From NCBI RefSeq assembly GCF_043729335.1, contig NZ_JAYTLQ010000036.1, forward strand, positions 1 to 25,701: 25,701 nucleotides of DNA, in the 5' to 3' direction. The notes beneath the pieces were generated by a model, which was given only the letters and a program-made list of their open reading frames with translations, made no database searches and had not been told where the DNA came from. Both the position numbers and the translations under genes were made by a program. Every line of letters begins with the position of its first letter. The first letter of the stretch is position 1. Below are positions 1 through 7,181 of the stretch, in pieces. This DNA is from Crenothrix sp043729335. GTDB lineage: Bacteria; Pseudomonadota; Gammaproteobacteria; Methylococcales; Methylomonadaceae.

Positions 1-97
1 TAATTTCAGGGTCATGGGGTTTCAGTGCAGTTTTTATCACTGCACTATGTCAAAAATCCCTACAAATTAACACCTGCATTGATTTGTAGGGACTACC
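1..97. repeat. REP-like repeat end with two hairpins, interrupting xseA
   Basis: This non-coding stretch holds two hairpins. The first has arms AGTGCAG (24-30) and CTGCACT (40-46). The second has perfect 11-nt arms TCCCTACAAAT (57-67) and ATTTGTAGGGA (82-92), followed by CTAC. Read on the minus strand this is GTAG followed by a hairpin, the layout of REP units mobilised by RAYT transposases. Positions 72-97 (26 nt) recur exactly, inverted, at 25605-25630. Similarity to XseA begins at position 98 and an in-frame TGA lies at 80-82, so the repeat end replaces the first part of xseA. Whether this is a real insertion or an assembly break at a multicopy repeat cannot be told from the window. Confidence 0.7.
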
Positions 98-1345
98 GAA
101 ATTTCCAATCTTAGTACGCCTTCATCGGGACATGTTTATTTTTCCCTGAAGGATACGCAAGCGCAAATTCGCTGTGCTTTATTTGTTATGCAACGGCGAA
201 AAGTAGCATTTAAACTGGAAAATGGCCAACAGGTTGTGGTTAAAGGCCAAGTCAGTTTATACGAAGCGAGAGGTGATTATCAACTCATCATTGATCATGT
301 AGAACCTGCTGGAGAAGGCGATTTACGCCGCGCTTTTGAATTACTGAAGCTGCAATTATCGCAGCAAGGTTTGTTTGATGCTATTCGTAAGCGCAGTTTG
401 CCGGTTTTACCGCACAGCATTGGTGTGATTACCTCGCCCACAGGTGCAGCTATTCGGGATATTCTTACTGTATTAAAACGACGTTTTCCGGCCATACCTA
501 TTATTATTTATCCGGTTGCCGTACAAGGCATACGCGCAAAATATGAGATTGTTGCCGCGCTTGCCACAGCCAATAAGCAGCAATTATGCGACGTGTTGAT
601 TTTGGCGCGTGGCGGCGGATCACTGGAAGATTTGTATGTCTTCAATGAAGAAAGCGTTGTCCGTGCTATGTTTGCCAGCCAAATTCCGATTATCTCCGGG
701 ATAGGCCATGAAACTGATATAACCCTGGCGGACTTTGTCGCTGATTTGCGTGCGCCCACACCGTCCGCAGCCGCAGAACATGCAACCCCGGATCAACAAG
801 AATGGGCAGCACGATTTACGGCCATTGAGTCGCGCTTAAAACAGCTATTAGTGCGGAAGTTGGCTTATCAACGGCAATTGTTAAATGGTTTGGTTAAGCA
901 TTTGCAATCCCAGCATCCGAGGCAAAAATTGCTGGCTAATAACCAGTGGGTTGATGATTTGGAAGGTCGGCTAAACTGGGCTATGCAAACAAAGTTGCAG
1001 GTTTACAGGCATAATAGCGAAACTAAAACCGCTAAATTATGGCAGTATGCACCGACTATTGTCATTAACAGCCATAAACAACGCCAGGTTTATTTGCATA
1101 ATCGTTTGATCCAGGCCATGCAAAAGCACTTAGACAGACGTAAGCAACAGCTATTAAATGTTAGCCAAACGCTGCATACGGTCAGTCCACTGGCAACACT
1201 CAATCGCGGTTATGCTATCGCAAGTCTTATCCCTTCCGGAAAGTTAATTCGTACGATTGAGCAGATCAAAATCGGTGATATGATTCAAATTCGTGTGGCA
1301 CGCGGCCATTTTACCAGCCAAATTAAGGATATTAATGATGATTAA
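98..1345 (+). CDS. xseA: Exodeoxyribonuclease VII large subunit, 5'-truncated
   Basis: XseA is the large subunit of exonuclease VII, which works with small XseB subunits to degrade single-stranded DNA from both ends in repair. The frame carries the family's central catalytic-domain signatures: a GGGSLEDL motif, then GIGHETD and RAPTPSAAAE, followed by the long basic coiled-coil region. The first ATG is at 188, but the frame is open and homologous upstream to codon 98, where it reads EISN...GHVYFSLKD, the OB-fold segment of the family. The first roughly 35 residues of the OB fold are missing because the repeat at 1-97 abuts the gene. About 415 codons remain against about 450 for the family. 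If the break is real, the gene is probably inactive or starts at 188 without a full OB fold. Confidence 0.93.
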   Translation, partial: EISNLSTPSSGHVYFSLKDTQAQIRCALFVMQRRKVAFKLENGQQVVVKGQVSLYEARGDYQLIIDHVEPAGEGDLRRAFELLKLQLSQQGLFDAIRKRSLPVLPHSIGVITSPTGAAIRDILTVLKRRFPAIPIIIYPVAVQGIRAKYEIVAALATANKQQLCDVLILARGGGSLEDLYVFNEESVVRAMFASQIPIISGIGHETDITLADFVADLRAPTPSAAAEHATPDQQEWAARFTAIESRLKQLLVRKLAYQRQLLNGLVKHLQSQHPRQKLLANNQWVDDLEGRLNWAMQTKLQVYRHNSETKTAKLWQYAPTIVINSHKQRQVYLHNRLIQAMQKHLDRRKQQLLNVSQTLHTVSPLATLNRGYAIASLIPSGKLIRTIEQIKIGDMIQIRVARGHFTSQIKDINDD

Positions 1346-2180
1346 ATGCTTGCTGTTACTTTCTATATTGCCGGTTTACGCATCGGCGGTAAGCTTGCCT
1401 GACCCGTTGGCCGTACCCGGCGGCATAGTACATATTCCATTAGGTGATGCTAAACTGCCGATGCCGCAGGTGTTTTACCAAAATCATCGCGTGCTGGTGA
1501 CACAACAAAATTTCAAATGGTTAGCCTTGGTTGGCATACCACTGGATGCAACATTAGGCCAACAAAATATAACTATAAAAACGCCCAAAGGCGACACGCC
1601 AATCTCTTTTCAGATAATGGATAAAAAGTATCCGGCACAATATTTGAAGATTAAAAATAAGCGTATGGTCAACCCTAATGCTGCTGATGAAAAACGTATC
1701 AGTGATGATCGGATCATTCTTAATAAAGCACTATCGACATGGACGGAACAAGCCACTGTGGATACGGATTTTATCCCGCCGGTAGAAGGCAGACTGAGTA
1801 GTTTATTTGGCTTGAAACGCTTTTTTAACAAGCAAGCCAAAGACCCGCATGGTGGATTGGATATTGCCGCATCTGCGGGCACACCGATTAAAGCGCCTGC
1901 TACAGCGCGGGTGATTGATACCGGTAATTTCTATTACAACGGCAACACCGTGCTGCTTGATCACGGCCAAGGTTTAATTTCCGGTTATTTCCACATGACA
2001 GAAATTCATGTAAAACCAGGGCAACAGCTCAAGCAAGGTGATATTTTGGGTACAGTAGGCAAAACAGGCCGCGTTACTGGCCCGCATTTGCATTGGAATA
2101 TTTATTTGAACAACACCAAGATCGATCCGGCTTTGTTTATTGCCAGAGATATTGCGCGGCTGGATGCGCGTAATAAATAG
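1335..2180 (+). CDS. Exported M23-family metallopeptidase
   Basis: This is a predicted periplasmic zinc peptidase of the LytM/M23 family, probably cutting peptidoglycan crosslinks. The start is ATG 1335, preceded by AAGGAT, rather than the in-frame ATG at 1293 deep inside xseA. From 1335 the protein (281 aa) opens with a clean signal peptide ending ASA at residue 18. An N-terminal beta-rich domain (about 25-100) precedes the M23 domain (about 150-270). Zinc and catalytic residues are visible: H172 and D176 in HGGLD, H220 in GYFHM, and H251/H253 in HLHW. It overlaps the xseA stop by 11 nt, so the two are probably cotranscribed. LytM-domain proteins lacking these residues act only as amidase activators; here all are present, which supports real catalysis. 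The exact substrate is unknown. Confidence 0.9.
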   Translation: MMIKCLLLLSILPVYASAVSLPDPLAVPGGIVHIPLGDAKLPMPQVFYQNHRVLVTQQNFKWLALVGIPLDATLGQQNITIKTPKGDTPISFQIMDKKYPAQYLKIKNKRMVNPNAADEKRISDDRIILNKALSTWTEQATVDTDFIPPVEGRLSSLFGLKRFFNKQAKDPHGGLDIAASAGTPIKAPATARVIDTGNFYYNGNTVLLDHGQGLISGYFHMTEIHVKPGQQLKQGDILGTVGKTGRVTGPHLHWNIYLNNTKIDPALFIARDIARLDARNK

Positions 2181-2213
2181 GCCTACATCAAACACCTACA
2201 CTAAAAGCGAATT

Positions 2214-2708
2214 ATGAAAAAACTGATGATATATAACCACGGCAAAGACAGCATACCGTGGGGCGAAAAAGGGTTGGCGATGGCAGAGGTAGCTAAACGT
2301 CATGGCTATGAGGTTATCAGCCCGGATTATACGGCGAGCAACGATCCGGATGTACGCGTAAAGCAACTGCTATCGCTGGATTTGTCTGGCTACGACAAGA
2401 TTGTGTTGGTAGGTTCTAGCATGGGTGCTTATGTCGCTACCGTAACTGCGGCGATGGTAGGTGCAAATGATTTGTTTTTGTTGGCATCGGCGTTTTATTT
2501 GCCGGGTTATCAATCTACGGAATTTTCGCCCCCAGAACATACTTTAGTCATACACGGTTGGCAAGATGACGTTGTGCCGCCGGATAATGCTTGGCGGTTT
2601 TGTCGGCAGTATCGTTGTCAGTTGAAAATGCTGGATGCAGATCACCGTTTGACCAGTCATCTCCCGCAGTTGGCTGAGGAGTTTGATCGTTTTATGGCGG
2701 AGTGTTGA
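2214..2708 (+). CDS. Small alpha/beta-hydrolase fold protein
   Basis: A 164-aa minimal alpha/beta hydrolase with no signal peptide, so presumably cytoplasmic. A catalytic triad can be proposed: nucleophile Ser69 in GSSMG, Asp118 or Asp119 in HGWQDDVVPP, and His144 in DADHRL. An NHG motif near residue 8 fits the oxyanion region. The size and layout resemble the short YcfP/YqiA-like esterases, with no lid domain. It lies 33 nt after the M23 peptidase on the same strand and may end that transcript. The substrate cannot be deduced. Confidence 0.8.
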   Translation: MKKLMIYNHGKDSIPWGEKGLAMAEVAKRHGYEVISPDYTASNDPDVRVKQLLSLDLSGYDKIVLVGSSMGAYVATVTAAMVGANDLFLLASAFYLPGYQSTEFSPPEHTLVIHGWQDDVVPPDNAWRFCRQYRCQLKMLDADHRLTSHLPQLAEEFDRFMAEC

Positions 2709-2935
2709 GTTTTGATGGATGCTGAATAACTATTTTCTCTGCTATCGCCGTATTTATAAAAAATATCGTAGGGAGCAAGATATTTAAGGTTATGAGTCCA
2801 GCAAACTACTTTTCTTTATGAAAAAGCCAATAAACCAACCATGGTGAATATCGTATTTACGTCTTAAAAAACGCTACACTACCCAAGCAAAGCGTATTGG
2901 CAGTTTCTTCAGTCAGATAGCCCGTGCAGGATAGC
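2709..2935. other. Convergent intergenic region without recognisable gene
   Basis: This 227-nt AT-rich gap lies between the 3' ends of the hydrolase (+) and btuM (-). I find no credible coding frame, tRNA or GC-rich hairpin with a T-tract. Transcription from both sides must end here, but I cannot point to a terminator. Confidence 0.5.
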
Positions 2936-3517
2936 TTAAGAAGCTGTTTTATGGCTATCTAGGGCTGATAGCATAAACTTAAGCAGCTTAACCAGCGCAT
3001 AACCTACTATGCCGTAGATCAGGGTAGAGCTCATGTACGGGGGATAATAATGCGCAACCCTTTCCAGGTATTGCATTACAGACATCTCGCCATAACGTCC
3101 GGAAAGCAAATAAAAACTGCCATTGGAAATAATAAAAGCCAACGTTGTTGCCAAAGCCAGTAAGCCTAGAGCATCAACTGACAATGTGAGTTCCGTACCC
3201 TTCATTGCCGCTAAACTTGAACAGAAACGCCCTGCACACCACATTACTGCATAGGTAGGGATTAAAAAGGCGTAAGCGGGTGTTACACACCAAGCGCTAG
3301 TGCCATTTGAAATCGCGACATAATCAATTAACGCCGCCAGCGCCAACAAAAAGCCCAGCAATATTTTTTTACGAAAAAATCCAGTAAAGAAAAACACCGC
3401 TAAGGATGCATCCGGCAAATGTATTAAATCACCAAAATGGTGGAAGCGCGTCAGTATCATGGCGGCAATTAAAGGAATGGGTAGATAGTCGGCTTTCAGA
3501 TAGCGGTTTATGTTCAT
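2936..3517 (-). CDS. btuM: Cobalamin ECF-type substrate-binding membrane protein BtuM
   Basis: A hydrophobic protein of 193 aa with about six membrane segments, matching BtuM, the solitary S-component-like vitamin B12 transporter known from Thiobacillus denitrificans. Family hallmarks are visible: an HLPDAS motif early in the protein and a CVTPAYAFLIP segment whose Cys77 aligns with the cysteine that binds the cobalt of cobalamin in BtuM. The start is ATG 3517. A longer frame from TTG 3529 is unlikely because that TTG is part of the TTTGGAG ribosome-binding site for 3517. It lies downstream of riboswitch-controlled btuB on the same strand, with an antitoxin gene in between. No ECF ATPase or EcfT gene is in the window. 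The family is recognised from memory of its motifs. Confidence 0.85.
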   Translation of the reverse strand: MNINRYLKADYLPIPLIAAMILTRFHHFGDLIHLPDASLAVFFFTGFFRKKILLGFLLALAALIDYVAISNGTSAWCVTPAYAFLIPTYAVMWCAGRFCSSLAAMKGTELTLSVDALGLLALATTLAFIISNGSFYLLSGRYGEMSVMQYLERVAHYYPPYMSSTLIYGIVGYALVKLLKFMLSALDSHKTAS

Positions 3518-3604
3518 GGGTTTCTCCAAAGGTTTTATTATTGACCAAAAAGGTCGGCGTGTGGCTGTAAATTGTGATGCACACCGATAATACAGATAAT
3601 CACA

Positions 3605-3691
3605 TCAAATACCCAGTTGCTTAAACAGGTCTTCTGCACTGGCGGCACTAAACACATCTTTGCCTCTATCACTTTTATGTAGAGTCTAAAA
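3605..3691 (-). pseudogene. Possible remnant of an antitoxin-type C-terminus
   Basis: Downstream of the antitoxin gene, the minus strand reads through a short frame ending HKSDRGKDVFSAASAEDLF, then KQLGI and a stop at 3605. It has a well-formed protein tail but no start, and a TAG at 3686-3688 cuts it from upstream coding. The acidic, amphipathic tail resembles the C-termini of some small type II antitoxins. That is only an impression. It is best read as a decayed gene fragment. Confidence 0.35.
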
Positions 3692-3730
3692 TGCCATAAG
3701 CTCAATCAATCTATTTCGTAATGCGTCCAC

Positions 3731-3973
3731 TCACCATTCAACTGCCTTGGCACTTTCAGCCAATGGTTCAGCCATCCCTGTCTTAATGGATTCTCGCATA
3801 CCCGATACCGCCAGCAAATAAAGAGTCTCTTGAATGGCACTCCAATCTTCAGCGGCGATCAAAACAGCACTGCTGTGTTCACCGGTAATCATAATCGGTT
3901 CGTGTGATTGCGTGGCTTCTTCGATAAGGCGATCAAAATTAGCGTGAACTATACTGGCCTTAAGCATCTGCAT
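3731..3973 (-). CDS. Phd/YefM-family antitoxin, apparently without toxin
   Basis: A small protein of 80 aa with the Phd/YefM pattern: an N-terminal segment contacting DNA (KASIVHANFDRLIEEA), then EPIMITGEHSSAVLIAAEDW, typical of the fold, and a C-terminal helix that would clamp a RelE/YoeB-like toxin. ATG 3973 is chosen because GGAG lies 6-7 nt upstream; a longer frame from TTG 3985 starts inside that ribosome-binding site. The toxin gene normally follows the antitoxin directly, but the next 200 nt on this strand contain only fragments. The gene sits between btuB and btuM and so looks like an intruder in that locus. It may be an orphan regulator, an antidote to a toxin elsewhere, or decaying. 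Confidence 0.8.
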   Translation of the reverse strand: MQMLKASIVHANFDRLIEEATQSHEPIMITGEHSSAVLIAAEDWSAIQETLYLLAVSGMRESIKTGMAEPLAESAKAVEW

Positions 3974-3989
3974 AATAATCTCCAATGTA

Positions 3990-4017
3990 TATAGGGTGGG
4001 GCTTTACCCGCCCTATA
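3990..4017. repeat. Palindromic hairpin between btuB and antitoxin
   Basis: Arms TATAGGGTGGG (3990-4000) and CCCGCCCTATA (4007-4017) pair over 11 positions with one G-T wobble around a 6-nt loop. The stem is GC-rich in a region otherwise AT-rich. It has no long T-tract, so a REP-type extragenic palindrome is more likely than a classical terminator. It could still limit read-through from btuB into the antitoxin gene. Confidence 0.6.
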
Positions 4018-4030
4018 ACAGGTTGGGTTA

Positions 4031-5883
4031 TCAGTTATTATAATGGATAGACAGGAAGTAATTCATCCCTTGCGTATTATACGTATTAACCGTCTGGTAA
4101 TCCTTATCCAAAAGATTGTTTAGCTTGGCGTTTAAAAGCCAGTTTTTGTTAATGTGATAAGCCGCACGTAAATCAACGGTAACGTAGCCTGCCACCTTGA
4201 TACTATTGTCCGGATTATCAAAACGATGATCTTGCGCCATCACATTAGCACCCACATCAACTTGCCCAAATGAGCGCGACACATCAAACGATAGCGTTTT
4301 ATCAGCCCTGCGCGGCAAGCGCTTATTGGTGTCCCTGATTTCAGGATTCAGCAGGTCATGTTTAATTTGGTATTCCAACCTTGCCATTGTGTGCCAATCT
4401 CAGCTTCCAAGCCGTCAATTTGTGATTTACCCACGTTTTTAGCCGTGTAGTTAAAATTTTGATCGGCTACCGGGGTAATTAAATTGTCGATGTTCGTGTG
4501 ATACGCGCGAATTTCCCATTGCCCCCAATCATGGTTACCGGCTAGCCCAGCTTCAAAGGAAGTTGATTCTTCAGGCTTCAAATTTCGATTGCCATAGTTA
4601 GGGTAATACAGATCGTTAAAAGACGGGGCTTTAAATGAGTTACCAAAACTGGCAAATGTACTGATACCGTAATCCCAGTTAGACCGCCAGCCTAAATTGC
4701 TAGAGACATAATTACCAAATTGCTCATTTTTATCCCAGCGTACTGAAGCATTTACAAAGTGATTTTCAAAAATTTCACCACGGTATTCACCGAACACGCC
4801 AACGTCATAACGGGATTTTTCTGTATATACGGTCGTACTGTCTACTTCATCAAGGCGATAATCGGAACCGAGAATCAATTTATGGTTGTCAGACAAAGCT
4901 ACTTCATTTATCCAACTAGCATTCCAGCGTGTGGAATCAAAGCGGCTATTTAATGTATTAGTAATATCAGCATTAAACGTATCACTTTTATCAAGACTTT
5001 GTCCTAAACGCAAGGTAGACCGCCAGTTGTCGGCAACATCTAATGCCCCTGTAACACCTACGGTTTGAGTAATAAAAGCCGCGTGATCACCGCCAAAATT
5101 GGCATCAAATTCATTAGTGCCTTGCGCACGTATAAAAAAGGCTTCAAGTTCGGCATTATTATCAAAGCGATGGCCGGCGCGGGCATTCATAGCTGTATTT
5201 TGGTAACCGTCTCTATCCGGTTGACTAAAGCCGAATGGTCCCGGAATGGGCTGGCGGGCATTAATACCTTCTGTACCAATCGAAGATGCACCTAAACTGT
5301 ACCAACTGTTTTTCCACCTGCCGTTTACATTCCCAGAAGTTCGGTAAGTATCATACGAACCCCCGCCAGCATCCAGACTAAATTGAGGTTTTTCTGAGTC
5401 TTCACCTTTACGGGTAAAGATCTGAATAACACCACCCATGGCTTCTGATCCGTACAAACTGGATTGCGGCCCACGGATAATTTCTACCCGCTCCACTTGA
5501 TCAATCGGCACAAACTCAAAAGGAGTTGTCCCCAACGTCACTGAGCCGACTTTAATGCCATCGACCAATACCAGTACATGATCAGAATTGGTGCCGCGCA
5601 TGAATACACTGGTGGTGGTACCTAAGCCACCGTTTTGGGTCATATCCAGGCCTGTTGTGCCGCGCAACAGTTCGGGCAAAGTCTTAACCTGTAAGCGTTC
5701 AATATCTTTGCGGGTATAAACCGTAGATGCTGCCGATAGCTGTTTTTTAGGCGTGACAGAACGCGTTGCGGTTATCACCATTTCTGGCAAATCTACTGCG
5801 GTTTGATTGGCTGGGGTTTGTGCGTGTAAAAGTGGTGTGTTAACACCGGCTAGCAAGATTGAACTAAAAAGAATTTTTTTCAT
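4031..5883 (-). pseudogene. btuB: TonB-dependent vitamin B12 receptor BtuB, frameshifted
   Basis: An outer-membrane cobalamin receptor, energised by TonB. It has a signal peptide (MKKILFSSILLAGV... ending HAQ), a TonB box-like PEMVITATRS, and a plug domain with LPELLRGTTGLD, MRGTNSDHVLVLVDGIKVG and VERVEIIRGPQSSLYGSEAMGG. A barrel follows, ending in YFLSIHYNN. The reading frame breaks near 4351-4356: the upstream frame reads TKLNMTC then stop. Adding one C to ACCTGC gives NMTLLNPEIRDTNKRLPRRA, which continues in the other frame to 4031. Corrected length is about 617 aa, close to E. coli BtuB (614). All flanking sequence looks intact, so this is either a sequencing/assembly error or a very recent mutation. 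A cobalamin riboswitch precedes it. Confidence 0.9.
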
Positions 5884-6004
5884 GTTTGACTTCTGCGCCG
5901 CCCGCGCATGAGAGTGATTAAATCACAACAGAGGGCAGACGAAGACGTAAATCGACAAGATACCGACTTTCTTCGTAACACAGCCCTCCGCTGTGTCGAA
6001 TATG

Positions 6005-6195
6005 CTTACAGGCAGGTCTCCGGGCTTATCAGTGGCAATTCTTATTGCCTGAATCATCACCTTCCCATGCGCAAACACAGTGGCACAAGATGATTCTTTA
6101 CTGACATACCGTTGCGGGGGCAGCGTCGGATTGGGTTAAACTTAACCGACTTCCCGTTTAATCCTCAGGTGGTGAAACCTTGCGGAACCTTAAAG
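6005..6195 (-). promoter_or_regulatory. Cobalamin (AdoCbl) riboswitch upstream of btuB
   Basis: Read on the minus strand, the region holds the classic B12 element in order: a GGTTTCACC/AAACGGGAA 5' part (about 6190-6150), GCTGCCCCCGCAACGGT (6124-6108), TGCCACTGTG (6085-6076), GGGAAGGTGATGATTC, a second GCCACTG (6036-6030), and the B12 box AAGCCCGGAGACCTGCCT (6027-6010). It lies about 120 nt before the btuB start. The space between contains a hairpin with arms ACACAGC/GCTGTGT (5978-5996) enclosing GGAGG, and a small palindrome at 5914-5926. These are candidates for the expression platform. Cobalamin binding would be expected to repress btuB and perhaps btuM. Confidence 0.95.
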
Positions 6196-6246
6196 CAGGC
6201 GGCAATTATAGTTGATTATGTTGATAACACAAGTAATGTGCCAGAT

Positions 6247-7062
6247 TTACGGCTGGCAGCTAACGCAAAATACCGTCGAGCGATTTGATAACCTGACTTC
6301 CTGCAAAAGTTGCTGGCAAGATACACAAGGTAACCCGGCACGACCATAAACGCGCAATTGTTGTTGAAAATACCCCGGCTTTCCGGCTTCGTTGACAAAA
6401 TCACGCAAGGTGGTGCCGCCTTGTTGTATGGCATTAGCTAAAGCTGTCCGGATGCAATCAGATAGTTTGTTATACTCGGCCAGACTAATCTGGCCTGCGT
6501 GTTTGAGTGGATGAATTCCCGCCATAAACAAGGCTTCATTGGCATAAATATTACCCACACCTACCACAACATGGCTGTCCATAATGAAGGATTTGACCGG
6601 CACTTTGCGGTTTTTAGATTGTGTGTGCAAGTATTCGCCTGTGAAGTAAATTAATAGCGGTTCTGGCCCCAAATCTTTAAGCAGCTTATGTTCACCAATC
6701 GGTTCGTTAGTCCACAACACGGCACCAAAGCGGCGTGGATCGTTGTAACGCATGATGATATTGTCAGCAAAGACAAAATCGATATGATCGTGGGTTTTAA
6801 GGGCTTGCTGGCTATCAACTATCCGCAAACTGCCGGACATCCCCAAATGGATAATCAACGTGCCTTGATCGGTGGCAATCAGCAGATATTTTGCCCGCCG
6901 ACTGACCGACTGGACAGTAACACCCGTTAAGCTATTACCGAGTGTGGATGGTACAGGCCAACGCAAGCTGGGTTGACGCACAATTACTTTCTGAATAGTT
7001 TGGCCAATAATGTGCGGCGCAACACCACGGCAGACGGTCTCAACTTCGGGTAATTCTGGCAT
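6247..7062 (-). CDS. mutM: Formamidopyrimidine-DNA glycosylase
   Basis: A bifunctional base-excision enzyme that removes 8-oxoguanine and formamidopyrimidines and nicks the abasic site. The start is fixed by the invariant MPELPEVE: Pro2 is the Schiff-base nucleophile after Met removal and Glu3 the catalytic acid. RRAKYLL carries the conserved lysine (K58), GVGNIYANEALF is the helix-two-turn-helix region, and the C-terminal zinc finger has CVSC and CVSC pairs with the DNA-binding Arg in SNRSTVF. Length (271 aa) is normal. It is transcribed toward the riboswitch of btuB and is not clearly linked to its neighbours. Confidence 0.97.
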   Translation of the reverse strand: MPELPEVETVCRGVAPHIIGQTIQKVIVRQPSLRWPVPSTLGNSLTGVTVQSVSRRAKYLLIATDQGTLIIHLGMSGSLRIVDSQQALKTHDHIDFVFADNIIMRYNDPRRFGAVLWTNEPIGEHKLLKDLGPEPLLIYFTGEYLHTQSKNRKVPVKSFIMDSHVVVGVGNIYANEALFMAGIHPLKHAGQISLAEYNKLSDCIRTALANAIQQGGTTLRDFVNEAGKPGYFQQQLRVYGRAGLPCVSCQQLLQEVRLSNRSTVFCVSCQP

Positions 7063-7094
7063 GGTGGATTATTTATTAGCAATAGGCATAGAAA

Positions 7095-7122
7095 GTAGGG
7101 ACGCAAGATTTTGCGTCTCTAC
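7095..7122. repeat. REP-like palindrome between pepN and mutM
   Basis: Arms GTAGGGACGCA (7095-7105) and TGCGTCTCTAC (7112-7122) form an 11-bp stem with one G-T wobble around a 6-nt loop. The unit opens with GTAG, as REP units do, and its GTAGGGAC start is shared with the repeat at both window ends. It lies in the 119-nt gap after pepN. It may also act as a transcript end, though there is no T-tract. Confidence 0.6.
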
Positions 7123-7181
7123 GGATCACGAAATTATCTGGGGTGCTTCAGCTACTACTGGGACGGTAAATTAACAAAATC

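Noticed and set aside
1293..1334. Longer start of the M23 peptidase at ATG 1293
   Set aside because: It hides the signal peptide behind 14 residues encoded inside xseA; ATG 1335 has AAGGAT at the right distance and an immediate signal peptide.
2709..2935. tRNA or small RNA gene in the convergent gap
   Set aside because: No T-loop-like GGTTCGAAT sequence and no cloverleaf-capable arms were found.
3518..3529. TTG start for btuM at 3529
   Set aside because: The TTG is part of the TTTGGAG ribosome-binding site for ATG 3517. The same reasoning removes TTG 3985 for the antitoxin.
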